The notes under the pieces: generated by a model | Told to the model about the DNA's origin: nothing | Database searches by the model: none | The model's input: only the letters and a program-made list of their open reading frames with translations | Made by a program: the position numbers and the translations under genes | From: Bacteriovoracaceae bacterium | GTDB taxonomy: Bacteria; Bdellovibrionota; Bacteriovoracia; Bacteriovoracales; Bacteriovoracaceae | Direction of reading: 5' to 3' | NCBI GenBank assembly: GCA_947441615.1 | Contig: CANEUH010000004.1 | Coordinates: 1-64,000 of the forward strand | DNA length: 64,000 bases | Part shown: positions 51,244 to 61,314 of the stretch, piece after piece | Layout of the letters: every line of letters starts with the position of its first letter | Position numbering within the stretch: the stretch's first letter is position 1

Positions 51244-52152
51244 ATGAGCGCACATGGACTTATGTTCCACCATTTTCATGACAATAATATCCATGTAAGG
51301 GGTCAGGGATCTCTTGACTTGGAAACTTTCGAAAAGATCATTAAATCTTTCAACCCCGAAGGATATCTCTCTCCCGCCGAATGGGTAAAAGCAGTTGAAG
51401 AGAGAGCCCTGAAGCCCCACCACTGGTGCATCACATTTGACGATGCCTTACGATGTCAGTACGACGTAGCTTTGCCAGTTTTGGACAAATTGGGTTTTAA
51501 AGCCTTTTGGTTTATATATACCTCCATTTACGAAGGTCATCAGGAGCGATTAGAGATATACCGACATTTTATCAATAAGACTTTTCCACACATTAATGAC
51601 TTCTATGAAGCTTTTTTTAGAAAAGTTGATTTGGATTCAAGGCTCAAGGACGTCGATATTGCGAACTACCTCTCAGCACATCCATTTTATTCCTACAACG
51701 ACAGAAAATATCGCTTCATTCGAAACAATCTCCTAAGCACTGATCAGTACAACCTTGTCATGGAAGCTTTCCTCCAGAAATATGGCTATGACATCGCAGA
51801 GAATTTACCACTCCTTTGGATGTCCCGCGACCAGATAAGATTACTTGCGGAGCAAGATCACATGATCGGTGTGCACTCACACACTCACCCCTATGAACTG
51901 AAAAACTTACCCGCTTCTGAGCAGCGAGCTGAGTACGTAAAGAACTTCACAATGTTAACCGAGATAATTCAGCAGAAGCCAATTTGCGGGGCTCATCCAT
52001 GTGACTCTTTCAATCAGGATACTCTCGTAATTCTCAAAGATTTAGGTATCCGAATCATGTTTCGCTCAAATATGTCCAATGCAGATCATTACACTCAATT
52101 CGAGCTGCCACGGGAAGATCACTCTAATATTCTGAGGAATTTAAAGAGTTGA
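51244..52152 (+). CDS. Polysaccharide deacetylase-like protein (NodB homology)
   Basis: The 302-residue protein has the first motif CITFDDAL (62-69, metal-binding Asp67) and HSHTHP (211-216), the second metal-binding motif. This gives the Asp-His-His metal triad of NodB-type deacetylases. A ~140-residue insertion lies between them. It has no signal peptide, so it acts in the cytoplasm or on a lipid-linked intermediate. It diverges from the 22-gene run and converges on the ABC flippase with a 12-base overlap. Confidence 0.8.
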   Translation: MSAHGLMFHHFHDNNIHVRGQGSLDLETFEKIIKSFNPEGYLSPAEWVKAVEERALKPHHWCITFDDALRCQYDVALPVLDKLGFKAFWFIYTSIYEGHQERLEIYRHFINKTFPHINDFYEAFFRKVDLDSRLKDVDIANYLSAHPFYSYNDRKYRFIRNNLLSTDQYNLVMEAFLQKYGYDIAENLPLLWMSRDQIRLLAEQDHMIGVHSHTHPYELKNLPASEQRAEYVKNFTMLTEIIQQKPICGAHPCDSFNQDTLVILKDLGIRIMFRSNMSNADHYTQFELPREDHSNILRNLKS

Positions 52153-53925
52153 CTGACCATTGATCAGATCATTAAAAAGAGCAGAGCGGCTTTTTAAATC
52201 CTCGAAAGTTCCGTGATCTATAACTCTACCTTGATTGAAGAAATAGACAACATCACAATCTTTAATGGATGAAAGTCGATGAGCAATGATGATCACAGTT
52301 TTGTTTTTCAGGTTTTGGATATTTGTCATCACTTCAGACTCATTTATATTATCGAGAGAACTAGTAGCCTCGTCCAGGATGATGATGGGTCGCTGGAAGT
52401 ATAAAGCCCTGGCAAGGCCCAGTCTTTGCTTTTGGCCTCCGCTAAGTTTAACACCATCGTCACCAACAAGCGTTTCGAAGCCTTGGGGAAGAGTATCGAT
52501 GAAGTTTTTTATGTTTGCTTGAGTCGCTATGGTACGCAGATGCTCAACATCTACTGAGCTACCGAAAGAAAGGTTGTATCTTATTGTATTATCCATCAAA
52601 GAAATAAACTGGGGAACAAACGACAGGTTTTTAAGCCAATCTTGCAGGTGATCAAAACTTATTGCTTTTCCGTCCACCACAAGCTCTCCGCGCTGTGGTT
52701 TTAGTAATCCCAGAAGAATGTTTGCGATTGTCGTCTTTCCGGACCCTGAAGATCCTACAAATGCGATTCGCTTTCCGACTGGGAGCTTTAGTGACAAATC
52801 CTTAATTTGATCTCCATCCTTATTGTAGGTAAAGTAAACGTTTTTTAATTCAATTGTTTCCTGAGGAATGACAACTGATGTCTCAGTAACACTTTCTTTC
52901 CAATTTATTTTTTGCCCTTCAATGATTTTGTGTTTAACCATATCTAGAGCATGGATATTGCTCTTTATACTGGTAATACTACTGAATACCTGCTGTGCAG
53001 CTGGCAAGAGCTTGTAGCCGGCCAGGGCATAGAAAGACAACTTCGATAAAACCAGCTCAAGCCCCATTTGTTCCTTAGACATACCAATAACAAAAAAACA
53101 GACACTGCTGAAGGCTAGAGTTTCAAAAAAATATTTCGGAATGAGAGCTAGGATGGCACCTTGAGCGTTTGCTATCATTCCCCGATACAGCTCCTCATTA
53201 TGTCTGCGGGCGAAGAAGGACTCTTTTTGATAGATTTTCGTTTCCTTAATCAGGTTAAAGGCTTCGCTAATACACTTCATACGATTGGATGAGCTGGTCG
53301 AAGCAATCATGCCGTTTCTAGCCAGAACTCTTCGAATGGTAACGTAAAAGATCGAGTAGATGGTAAAGATGACCAGTATTAATTTAACTGTCAATGCGAA
53401 GTCACTATAAAGAAGGCTCCCCAGCAATAATCCCATGACCATAACCTTGGTTCCAAGCATCAGGAGGGGAATTATAATTCCCCCGTGAATGCGCTGGACC
53501 TCGATGACGATATCATTCAAAAAATCAGATTTATTATTATTAATATGATATAGAAAATCTTTGCTAAGGTAGTATTTAAAAACGTCATTAGCGAAGTCTA
53601 CTCCCAAAAATCCACTAAACTTCAGGATCAAATAGTTACCCCAAAGAAGGAAAGCATTCGCTATAAGAATGCAGACAAAGAATACTGCAGCGATTGCAAC
53701 AAAATGGAAAGTACCATGCTCATAAAGTCCAGTACGCTCAAATAACTGTTGCACATACATATTCGTCAAAGGTTGCCGACTTAGGATCAAGAAAAAAAGC
53801 GGCACAAGTGTAACGACTGCAAGTTCAGCCAAAGACATTAAGATTAGGAGAAGCTGAATGAAAAAGAACTGCTTTCTTCTTTTAGGCTCAAGAATGGCAT
53901 AGAGACTTTTGAGGTTTTCAATCAT
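52141..53925 (-). CDS. ABC transporter with fused permease and ATPase (PglK/MsbA-like)
   Basis: From ATG 53925 the protein has 594 residues: six membrane helices in the first ~310, then an ATPase domain with Walker A GSSGSGKTT, signature LSGGQKQR, Walker B IIILDEATSSLD and the switch histidine in IIAHRLSS. It resembles PglK/WlaB-type exporters that flip lipid-linked oligosaccharides. A TTG 15 codons upstream (53970) lacks a ribosome-binding site. It is the second flippase in the window, so at least two lipid-linked products may be exported. Confidence 0.87.
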   Translation of the reverse strand: MIENLKSLYAILEPKRRKQFFFIQLLLILMSLAELAVVTLVPLFFLILSRQPLTNMYVQQLFERTGLYEHGTFHFVAIAAVFFVCILIANAFLLWGNYLILKFSGFLGVDFANDVFKYYLSKDFLYHINNNKSDFLNDIVIEVQRIHGGIIIPLLMLGTKVMVMGLLLGSLLYSDFALTVKLILVIFTIYSIFYVTIRRVLARNGMIASTSSSNRMKCISEAFNLIKETKIYQKESFFARRHNEELYRGMIANAQGAILALIPKYFFETLAFSSVCFFVIGMSKEQMGLELVLSKLSFYALAGYKLLPAAQQVFSSITSIKSNIHALDMVKHKIIEGQKINWKESVTETSVVIPQETIELKNVYFTYNKDGDQIKDLSLKLPVGKRIAFVGSSGSGKTTIANILLGLLKPQRGELVVDGKAISFDHLQDWLKNLSFVPQFISLMDNTIRYNLSFGSSVDVEHLRTIATQANIKNFIDTLPQGFETLVGDDGVKLSGGQKQRLGLARALYFQRPIIILDEATSSLDNINESEVMTNIQNLKNKTVIIIAHRLSSIKDCDVVYFFNQGRVIDHGTFEDLKSRSALFNDLINGQSTL

Positions 53926-54049
53926 GATTGTACATAGCTTTTTTTGACCTAGAATAGTATAAGAGATCAAAAAATGTCGTTGTATATCTGAATGTTGACT
54001 CGGCGCAAACGATCAAAAAAAATATTCAACTACTGACATCCCCGGTAAT

Positions 54050-54802
54050 ATGACGAATATGAAGCAAAGAAAAGCTCTGAGGATGGACGACGTTGGAGCC
54101 AGCTCGAAGCTCTACGAAATCTATTCCAAGAAATTCTACGGACTGGGCAATTTTTGGTTTTTAAAGCAACTTAAACCATTTGCCGCCTGGGGACCTTACG
54201 AGGAAATGTCCTGCCAAGAATGGGAGGAAGTTCTTGCAATTATTGAGAAATATTCTGCAAAACTTACAGTCGGTATAACCGCCTGCTGGGTTGAATATGA
54301 TGGAACCCTCACCCCTTTTCCTGTTAAATTTCCAGAACAGGCTAAATTACTTAAAATAGCTCAGAGAAAAGGGTTAATCGAAATAGCTAATCATGGTCTT
54401 ACCCATTGTGTCCTTAAGTCCAATCTTTTCAGGCCGCAGTTCTTTAAAGGTAATCGAGCCTTCCATAGGGAATTCTGGGATTGGCAAGGAAGAGATCTGC
54501 ATTTTGACCACATAAAAAAATCTCAGCAAATTCTTCAAGAATATTTCGATACAGATGTTGTGACTCTCATTCCCCCTGGAAATGTCTTCTGTGAGCATAC
54601 ACTGGATGCAGCAATCGAGCATGGCTTAAAATTCGTCAACTGCAATTTGAAAGATTCTGACTACCGATCACTTAAGCTTATCTCTAATGCCAACGTCATC
54701 GCTTTCCACGACAAAGAAATAGTTCAAATTGGCCCTCAGTGGCTAGAAAAAACTATACTCCAAAATGAAGCTCAATGGGTGTTCACAAGGGAACTTGGAT
54801 GA
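54050..54802 (+). CDS. Polysaccharide deacetylase-like protein (NodB/DUF2334-type)
   Basis: The 250-residue protein has ALRMDDVGAS (9-18) with the metal-binding aspartate pair and IANHGLTH (near 116) with the histidine pair. PPGNVF (near 184) follows the NodB order. It has no signal peptide. It is the first gene of a three-gene plus-strand unit with two methyltransferases. The function in glycan assembly is inferred from context. Confidence 0.68.
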   Translation: MTNMKQRKALRMDDVGASSKLYEIYSKKFYGLGNFWFLKQLKPFAAWGPYEEMSCQEWEEVLAIIEKYSAKLTVGITACWVEYDGTLTPFPVKFPEQAKLLKIAQRKGLIEIANHGLTHCVLKSNLFRPQFFKGNRAFHREFWDWQGRDLHFDHIKKSQQILQEYFDTDVVTLIPPGNVFCEHTLDAAIEHGLKFVNCNLKDSDYRSLKLISNANVIAFHDKEIVQIGPQWLEKTILQNEAQWVFTRELG

Positions 54803-55449
54803 GTTTTATAAGTTGCCGTAGATACCTATTAGATGAAAAGTGGGCTAAATCATTAATCTATATAAAACCTCCAATTATTGATCTTGGAGGGGTGAAAGAA
54901 AATCGTCGTGGAACTTTTCAGGTACCTGCTTCCTTGAAGGATAATTGGTTTATTTTAAATTCCGATCCACGACTTAAACCAGATTACTTAGAATCCCTAC
55001 CTCGCACTTCGCTCGCCGACTCATCTTTTGCTACCGCAATTATAACTGAAGTGCTCGAATACTTAGATAGTTATGAAGAATCCATATCCGAAATTCACCG
55101 TATCCTCATGCCCGATGGATTAGTAATCTTAAGTGTTCCTTTCATGTCACCCGTCCATTTTGATAAAGAAAATGACAAAGTTCGCTTCACTGAAAGTTAT
55201 TTGAAATCAATGCTATTAAAGCATTTTGAAATAATCCATTTTGACCGTATGGGATCTTTTCTAAGCGTCGCAATGGATGGATGGAGGTCAAATTTTTATT
55301 TAATTTCAAAGCCGAGCATTTTTCAAAAAGTTCAAATGAAGATATTCAGACGGTTTGCGAAATATATAATAAAATTAGAACAAATATTTTTCCCATCCAA
55401 TGAGATGGCCAATACCGGATACTGGGTAATTGCCAAAAAAAAATCATGA
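54799..55449 (+). CDS. SAM-dependent methyltransferase-like protein
   Basis: From ATG 54799 (which forms ATGA with the upstream stop) the protein has about 216 residues. A weak motif I region (PPIIDLGGVKENRRG), LADSSFATAIITEVLEYLDS (near 80) and HRILMPDGLVILSVPF (near 105) fit Methyltransf_11-type enzymes, but the glycine-rich SAM loop is poorly conserved. It may be a divergent or inactive member. The ATG at 54775 is a possible alternative but overlaps the upstream gene more. Confidence 0.68.
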   Translation: MSFISCRRYLLDEKWAKSLIYIKPPIIDLGGVKENRRGTFQVPASLKDNWFILNSDPRLKPDYLESLPRTSLADSSFATAIITEVLEYLDSYEESISEIHRILMPDGLVILSVPFMSPVHFDKENDKVRFTESYLKSMLLKHFEIIHFDRMGSFLSVAMDGWRSNFYLISKPSIFQKVQMKIFRRFAKYIIKLEQIFFPSNEMANTGYWVIAKKKS

Positions 55450-56237
55450 ATAAAAATTCTCAGTACCCCACAGAACTTCTGAGCATGATGAGGGATTACT
55501 ACAAGTCCTATTATTTAGATGACCTCGCCTTAAAAGACTGGGAGGAGCGGCTCAAGACAAATAGATTACAAGAAGAAGAGATTCTAGGTAAAAAACTGAT
55601 CGATGCCTTACAATCGAAAGGGTTTAGTTTTCAGAATAAATCTATCCTCATTTTGGGGGCAGGAACCGGAGCAGAAGGTTTTTATCTCCATAATCAAGGA
55701 TTTTCTAAGGTAAATTTAATTGAACCTAACAACAAAGCCATTGCAATCCTCAAACAAAAAGCAAAACTTTATCATCTCCCATTAAGCAACATTCACCATG
55801 GTTTCGGTGAAAACCTTCCTTTTCCATCTGATGAATTCGATTACGTCATCTGCTATACAGTCCTAGAGCACGTTCAGGATGTTGGAAAAACTTTAAAAGA
55901 AATTCACCGTGTTATTAAGCAACAGGGAAAAGGGCTAATTCTGACTCCGAACTACAACTATCCGGAGGAACCTCATTATAAAATCAGGACATTTCCACCG
56001 GCCTACATGAGTTGGATGACAAGGCTTCACCTCAAATTAATAAAGAGATACACACCCTTTTTTGAAACCTTAAACTTCATAACTTCTTCTAAAATATCAG
56101 CAATTCTTGAGACACACAAAATCCCTTATCATCATGAAGCTGACTTGTTCCCCCCTAAAAACACTGGAATTTTAGCATTGATGGTTAAACTGCTTAGACT
56201 ACAAAGAAATCAATTTTTTGTGATCAGAAAGAATTAA
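55446..56237 (+). CDS. SAM-dependent methyltransferase (class I)
   Basis: The 263-residue protein has a canonical motif I, SILILGAGTGAEGFYLH (near 60), LIEPNNKAIAIL, LPFPSDEFDYVICYTVLEHV (near 121) and VIKQQGKGLIL. It overlaps the previous gene by ATGA. It is the third gene of the unit that starts with the deacetylase-like protein, and converges on the next gene with a four-base overlap. The target is unknown. Confidence 0.82.
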   Translation: MNKNSQYPTELLSMMRDYYKSYYLDDLALKDWEERLKTNRLQEEEILGKKLIDALQSKGFSFQNKSILILGAGTGAEGFYLHNQGFSKVNLIEPNNKAIAILKQKAKLYHLPLSNIHHGFGENLPFPSDEFDYVICYTVLEHVQDVGKTLKEIHRVIKQQGKGLILTPNYNYPEEPHYKIRTFPPAYMSWMTRLHLKLIKRYTPFFETLNFITSSKISAILETHKIPYHHEADLFPPKNTGILALMVKLLRLQRNQFFVIRKN

Positions 56238-57343
56238 AGACCTAAAGCTTCTCCAAATTTTTTCTGCGAATTTTTGCATTTGGGGAAGATGTAAGTCTCT
56301 TCATAATTAGTATTACTAAATGACCCTGGCTTCAAAATATTACGACATATTTCAGCGTAATCATTTATACTTACAGTCTTCGAATCAGGCCCATCCGGAA
56401 AAAAGATGTCTTTAAATTCTCTGACATGACTTAGCATATCGTCCCAAACATCCGGCTGTTTGATGATAATATAATCTTTATTCAGCGAAGCAGCTTCGGT
56501 AATGATTGCACCTGGCATGAAGTTAATTAAAACTTTTTCTGAAATACTAATCAGCTCACTCACCGTACTCGGGTAGAAGCTTTCATCATAGAAAACGTGA
56601 CCAAGCTCGCTATATTCTTTACCAAGCATTCTTTTGAATCTGGATTTTATTAGAATTTCGTAGCCATGGTCCTTGAGATTTGTCTTTAAATAAGAGAGCA
56701 AGCTTAATTCTTGCTTCTTGGCTTTGGCAATTGCCAGATATCTTCGAAATTTTCCTTTAATAAAAAAATAAGACTTGAAAGAACTGTCCGGAAGTGGCGT
56801 GAATAAAATAAACTTCTTCCCCGGAGACAGATTATATTTTTGGCAAATTACCGCACGATTCAAACACTCTTTTTGCACATAATATTGCCCAACTTCAAAA
56901 GTCTTAACTGAAGACGGTAAACTAAACGCTCTCAATGATAACCAAGATTTAGTGTAGACAAAAAATGAATCAGCTTCAAAATTATCCTCCTTAAATGAGT
57001 CCGCTCCGTGTTGCAGAACAAACCATTTAGATCCATTTGGAAGTTTAATCCTGTAATAACCGAGAGAATGCAAAGAGAAGGAAACATTAATTCCGAGGGT
57101 TTTTATTAAGTCCATTAATTCGCTATTGGATTGAAAAGAAAAAATATTTTCAATTGGACGTGAGAAAACAGGTACTTGATTGAGGAAAGGATAATAGAAA
57201 ATTTTACTATTCTTTTTATCCAATGTATCTGGATCTCTGCGATGGAAAAGGTATACTTCGGAGCCGGTCTGGATCATGGCCTCAATGACCGGACCATAAA
57301 ACTTATAATATAAATTTCTCTCAACGATGAAGGCTATTTTCAA
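56234..57343 (-). CDS. Probable GT-B-like surface glycan protein
   Basis: The 369-residue protein has an N-terminal KIAFIVERNLYYKFYGPVIE and WFVLQHGADSFKED (near 107). A C-terminal half has KFILFTPLPD (near 177), YEILIKSRFKRMLG (near 228) and VLINFMPGAIITEAASLNKD (near 270). The layout is GT-B-like and recalls UDP-GlcNAc 2-epimerase or CDP-glycerol transferase-like folds, but no family can be named. It is a single gene between two other units. The function is probably in sugar transfer. Confidence 0.5.
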   Translation of the reverse strand: MKIAFIVERNLYYKFYGPVIEAMIQTGSEVYLFHRRDPDTLDKKNSKIFYYPFLNQVPVFSRPIENIFSFQSNSELMDLIKTLGINVSFSLHSLGYYRIKLPNGSKWFVLQHGADSFKEDNFEADSFFVYTKSWLSLRAFSLPSSVKTFEVGQYYVQKECLNRAVICQKYNLSPGKKFILFTPLPDSSFKSYFFIKGKFRRYLAIAKAKKQELSLLSYLKTNLKDHGYEILIKSRFKRMLGKEYSELGHVFYDESFYPSTVSELISISEKVLINFMPGAIITEAASLNKDYIIIKQPDVWDDMLSHVREFKDIFFPDGPDSKTVSINDYAEICRNILKPGSFSNTNYEETYIFPKCKNSQKKFGEALGL

Positions 57344-57572
57344 GCTATTTCACTCCCTGTGGGTCAGCTACAGCCATTAACTTCGACAATAATCGTTTAA
57401 TGATTTCGTTTGTCCTAGACAAAAAACCGACCTTTTAAGTATTCTCTTCGACTCTGTTCAAAGCCTAATAACAATCGGATAAGTTTTCTATCAAAAAATC
57501 CATACAAAAGTTCCAATCGCTAAACAAATACGTTTTTACGCGTTATGATACTTTAGATTTCAAGGATAATGA

Positions 57573-58484
57573 ATGGGATACGGTGGATTTTTAATATATT
57601 CTGGCCTAATTCGGAATGCTCAAAAAGCATACCCCGAGAAAAAAATCGTTGTCGTTTATCCGGCTCGCCTCATAGACATTCTTAAGCATAAAAAAAGTGA
57701 CGCTGAGATCATTTTCAAAAATAATCCGCGTGTGCACAAAATTTTTAGCCATCTAACGTGGAAGATTATAAAGCCACTATACACGTCAAAAAAATTTCTA
57801 GTACTCAACCTGTGTGAAGAAAAGTTCAACCATCACGTCCGATCTACTTCAGAGAAGATAGAGTATAGAACAGGTGCCCACGCCATCCAGTTCGCATGTA
57901 ACCCGCTAGGAATTAAGTCCGCTGAGCTAGAACCCGAGATATATTTGGAAGCGGGGGAGCTTTCTAAAGTGAGCAATATCATTAAACAACATGGTATAAT
58001 TCCTAAAAAGTATATATGTATCGAAAGCGGCTCTAAGACGGAATTTACGCCTAACAAAGCATGGTTCGAGGACTACTGGTTAGAATTAGTAGCCTTATTA
58101 AACCAGCATTTAAAGGTTATTGATTCTGATATAAAAATAGTTCAGATAGGGACATTGAACACACCAAAGCTCGAAGGAACCATCTATCTTAATGGACAGC
58201 TTTCATTCAGAGAAACGGGAGCCATTTTAAAAGATACTTTATTTTTTATTTCATACATCGGCGGTCTGACACATTTAGCTCGAGCAGTTCAAACTAAAAA
58301 TTTAGTTATAAAGAGTGCCTGGGAGCCCAAAGAACTCACATACTATCCCGGGGATATAGATTTTTACACAGACATCAAATGTAAACACTGTGGGCTCCTC
58401 CAACCTTGCCCTGTAAACCGTGAATGTATGAGAGAAATCAAGCCTAAAGAGGTTTTCGATTCTTGTCTGCAATTACTGAAATAA
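57573..58484 (+). CDS. Glycosyltransferase family 9-like protein
   Basis: The 303-residue protein resembles ADP-heptose:LPS heptosyltransferases: GFLIYSGLIRNAQKAYPEKK at the N-terminus, CIESGSKTEF (near 150) and FFISYIGGLTHLARAVQTKN (near 228), which contains the GGLTHLA donor motif. A cysteine cluster (CKHCGLLQPCPVNREC) near the C-terminus is typical of several GT9 members. AAGGA lies ten bases upstream of ATG 57573, and an in-frame stop precedes it. The N-terminal domain looks shorter than usual. It ends in a 12-base overlap with the convergent gene. Confidence 0.78.
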   Translation: MGYGGFLIYSGLIRNAQKAYPEKKIVVVYPARLIDILKHKKSDAEIIFKNNPRVHKIFSHLTWKIIKPLYTSKKFLVLNLCEEKFNHHVRSTSEKIEYRTGAHAIQFACNPLGIKSAELEPEIYLEAGELSKVSNIIKQHGIIPKKYICIESGSKTEFTPNKAWFEDYWLELVALLNQHLKVIDSDIKIVQIGTLNTPKLEGTIYLNGQLSFRETGAILKDTLFFISYIGGLTHLARAVQTKNLVIKSAWEPKELTYYPGDIDFYTDIKCKHCGLLQPCPVNRECMREIKPKEVFDSCLQLLK

Positions 58485-59555
58485 GATTTCTTTGTATAAG
58501 CTCATGTATGCCTTATCCCAATCAAAATTGCGAAGTTGAGAGGTATAACTTCGAGCATTGCGAATTCTTAATTCCCTATCTTCCTTATCATTTTCAATCT
58601 GCTTCAGCTGCGAATAACAATCTGAAAAATCCTTTGGATTAAAAAGCCATACTTTATTTGAATTTTCATTAAAATCCACATGTCCTCGGACTCGAGAAAG
58701 CAGACAAGGTATTCCATTGGCCATAGCTTCAATTATGGTAAGGGGCATGCCCTCACCTCTTGAAAAACTGATCAGCACATCTAGTTCGCCAAAGAATGAG
58801 GCTTTCTGTTTTACAAAACCTAAAAAATGAATCTGACTGCCAAGATGCAAATTCTGTACTTCAGCTATTAAAGTTGCTTTCTCGCTCCCATCACCTGCGA
58901 TGTAAAGCTGCCAATTTGTCCCCTTTAGGCAGGATTTAAAAAATGAAATAAGGTCGATATTGCCTTTTTCTGGCTCTAAACGAGTCAGGACCCCAAGCCT
59001 CCTAATGGGATTCTTGAAGACCATTGAGGTTGATGGCTCAAACTGTGACCTATGAGGAATGAACACTGCCTTAGCTCCCGGGGGGATGAAGCCCTGCCAT
59101 ATTCCGGCCTGTTCCTCGGTAATTGACGATACAACAAATACATCGGTTCGAAATGCAACTAACCGCTCTATAGCAGACTTTATTTTTGTCCCTAATCCTC
59201 CCTCGCTATGAATACCATGTAGCGAGTGAACTACCCTGATCCCAAACAAACCTAACATCCTTGAGAGATAACCAGCGCCCCTCCCATGAGAATGAACAAT
59301 ACGGATGTCATGAGATTTGCAATAATTCAAAATGCTAAAGAATGAAGCTAAATTTTTTATTGGTATAAAACCCTGACAACAAGAGATCAGTTCCTGAGCA
59401 AGTTCTTCATGCCTAGGACATGACATGAAGAATTCAAAATCCTGTCGATCGTGGTTAGAATTTAAATCCTGTAATAATTGCAAAAGGAGCAATGGTCCAC
59501 CGCTGTAATCGGCCCGGTAAGTCAGAAAAAGAATTCTAATTTTTGATTTTATCAT
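58473..59555 (-). CDS. Glycosyltransferase family 4 protein
   Basis: From the second in-frame ATG (59555) the protein has about 360 residues, with RILFLTYRADYSGGPLLLL, IVHSHGRGAGYLSRMLGLFG (near 95), a VLTRLEPEKGNIDLISFFKS donor-half opening (near 190) and VLISFSRGEGMPLTIIEAMA (near 260) with the E-x7-E pair. The first ten codons of the longer frame (59585) overlap the upstream gene and look unlike the family. It is the last gene of the four-gene minus unit 58473-62676. Confidence 0.85.
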   Translation of the reverse strand: MIKSKIRILFLTYRADYSGGPLLLLQLLQDLNSNHDRQDFEFFMSCPRHEELAQELISCCQGFIPIKNLASFFSILNYCKSHDIRIVHSHGRGAGYLSRMLGLFGIRVVHSLHGIHSEGGLGTKIKSAIERLVAFRTDVFVVSSITEEQAGIWQGFIPPGAKAVFIPHRSQFEPSTSMVFKNPIRRLGVLTRLEPEKGNIDLISFFKSCLKGTNWQLYIAGDGSEKATLIAEVQNLHLGSQIHFLGFVKQKASFFGELDVLISFSRGEGMPLTIIEAMANGIPCLLSRVRGHVDFNENSNKVWLFNPKDFSDCYSQLKQIENDKEDRELRIRNARSYTSQLRNFDWDKAYMSLYKEILFQ

Positions 59556-60321
59556 ATAGAAAATTAGGCAAGAGATATGACACAAATGATTTGGTGAGAT
59601 TCAGAAACGATACGAAAGTTAATCCTGAGCCTAAAATGAGACGCGAACGGATTTCCATGGAAAAGTAAAGCTGCTGGCGCCTATTCCTAATAGAGATTTG
59701 ATTTAAACTTTTTTCCCGGACTATAAGTTTCACCTTAAGATTTTCCAATTTTCCCAGTTTTGAAATGCGACAAATGAGATCATAGTCCTGCGCAAAGCGA
59801 TACTTTGGATCGTAACCGCCTAACGATTTAATGGAATGTGTCCTAATCATAAGAGAAGAGTGAGCAAAAGGATTAAAGGATTTTAGAGACTCTGCAAGTT
59901 GCAAGCCACCACTCACAAATGGAACATTTGGTGAAATAGTCTGTCCTTTATATATTTCATCGTAAGCACATCCAACTAATACATAACCTGGATTTTGTTC
60001 AAAAAACTCAACCTGCGAGGCTAAACGATGAGGAAGGCAAAAGTCATCAGGGTCTATTCTTGCAACAAACTCGGATTCAATAAGATTTAGTCCTTCATTT
60101 AACGCTTTTGTTAGTCCGACATTTTCAGACATTTTTTTTATAAGAAATTTATCCGAATTAAGATCCTTGATATGATTCAAAACATCCGGTCTCTCTGAAT
60201 TTAAAACCACGATTATGTTGAAATTCGTGTAGCTCTGCGCAAGTAAGCTTGAAAAACATCTCTTTACTAGAGATAGATCCTCTTTGAAAACTACAGTAAG
60301 AAAACTAACTGAGGGTTTCAT
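59536..60321 (-). CDS. Glycosyltransferase family 2 protein
   Basis: The 261-residue protein is a GT-A enzyme with SFLTVVFKEDLSLVKRCFSS, NVGLTKALNEGL and the DxD-type motif ARIDPDDFCLPHRLA (near 90). RFAQDYDLICRISKLG (near 178), with the ED/QD catalytic base region, follows. A likely C-terminal membrane-associated segment (FVSYLLPNFLYDK) is present. It overlaps the epimerase gene by ATGA and probably adds one sugar to the unit. Donor unknown. Confidence 0.87.
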   Translation of the reverse strand: MKPSVSFLTVVFKEDLSLVKRCFSSLLAQSYTNFNIIVVLNSERPDVLNHIKDLNSDKFLIKKMSENVGLTKALNEGLNLIESEFVARIDPDDFCLPHRLASQVEFFEQNPGYVLVGCAYDEIYKGQTISPNVPFVSGGLQLAESLKSFNPFAHSSLMIRTHSIKSLGGYDPKYRFAQDYDLICRISKLGKLENLKVKLIVREKSLNQISIRNRRQQLYFSMEIRSRLILGSGLTFVSFLNLTKSFVSYLLPNFLYDKIKN

Positions 60322-61301
60322 GACTGGGGTAGATCCAATTCATTCAGAATCGGAAATTCCTTAAACGAGTCTACGGTCCGTTTAAGTCCCTCGTCCAGGC
60401 TAATTTGAGGTTTCCATCCTAGGAGTCTTTCAGCTTTAGAAATATCGGCCCAAGTTTCTTTGATGTCTGCTTTATGAAATTCTTTATTTTCTGTAATACA
60501 TTTTTTACCAATCAGATGCTCTAACTTTTGAATGATTGTAGATATAGAAATTGGATTCTTCCCACCACCTAGGTTAATGATTTCATAACCTAGTTGCTTT
60601 TTACCGGCCAGGATCGTTCCTCTCGCGATGTCATCCACATAGGTAAAGTCTCTTGCCTGAGATCCGTCCCCAAAAACTTCTAATTTCTTCTCTTCTTTTA
60701 TCCAACGGATAAAACGGAAAATACTCATATCTGGGCGCCCAGCAGGTCCATAAACCGTGAAATAGCGAACAACGGAAATGTCCATGCCATAAAGGTAATG
60801 ATAGCTGTAGCAAAGTAACTCCGCCGCTTTCTTGCTGGCTGCGTAAGGAGAAATGGGCTCATTCACGGCAAGATCTTCATTAAAGGGCATTTTCTGACCA
60901 GCGTATATAGAAGAAGTTGACGCCAGCACCATTTTCTTCATCCCTTGAGCTCTCATCAAGTCTAACAAATTCAGTGTTCCAACCAGATTTGTAGAAATAT
61001 AAACACCAGGATTTTCCATGGAGTATCTCACTCCAGCTCTTGCAGCGAGATTATATACAACATCGAATTGATGATGTTTAAAAAGTTTCGCTAGTGATGC
61101 TTTGTCTTCAATATCCACTTTGTAGAACGTAAAATTCTTAAAGCCTTTCAACTGCTCAAGACGAAACTCTTTTAAACGAACATCGTAATAGTCGTTTAAA
61201 TTATCCACTCCAATGACCTCAACGCCCTCTTGGCAGAGAAACTCACAAACTTTTGAAGCTATAAATCCCGCAACACCAGTAACAAGAACTTTTTTTAGCA
61301 T
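60318..61301 (-). CDS. UDP-glucuronate 4-epimerase-like NAD-dependent epimerase
   Basis: The 327-residue extended SDR has KVLVTGVAGFIASKVCEFL, then DNLNDYYDVRLKEFRLEQL (near 36). The latter is characteristic of UDP-glucuronate 4-epimerases (CapI/LspL). RAGVRYSMENP (near 88), the catalytic STSSIYAG (near 128) and YAASKKAAELL (near 153) follow. It would convert the Ugd product UDP-GlcA to UDP-galacturonate. It is cotranscribed with two glycosyltransferases downstream and a sugar transferase 13 bases upstream. Confidence 0.88.
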   Translation of the reverse strand: MLKKVLVTGVAGFIASKVCEFLCQEGVEVIGVDNLNDYYDVRLKEFRLEQLKGFKNFTFYKVDIEDKASLAKLFKHHQFDVVYNLAARAGVRYSMENPGVYISTNLVGTLNLLDLMRAQGMKKMVLASTSSIYAGQKMPFNEDLAVNEPISPYAASKKAAELLCYSYHYLYGMDISVVRYFTVYGPAGRPDMSIFRFIRWIKEEKKLEVFGDGSQARDFTYVDDIARGTILAGKKQLGYEIINLGGGKNPISISTIIQKLEHLIGKKCITENKEFHKADIKETWADISKAERLLGWKPQISLDEGLKRTVDSFKEFPILNELDLPQS

Positions 61302-61314
61302 ATTTATAATCTAG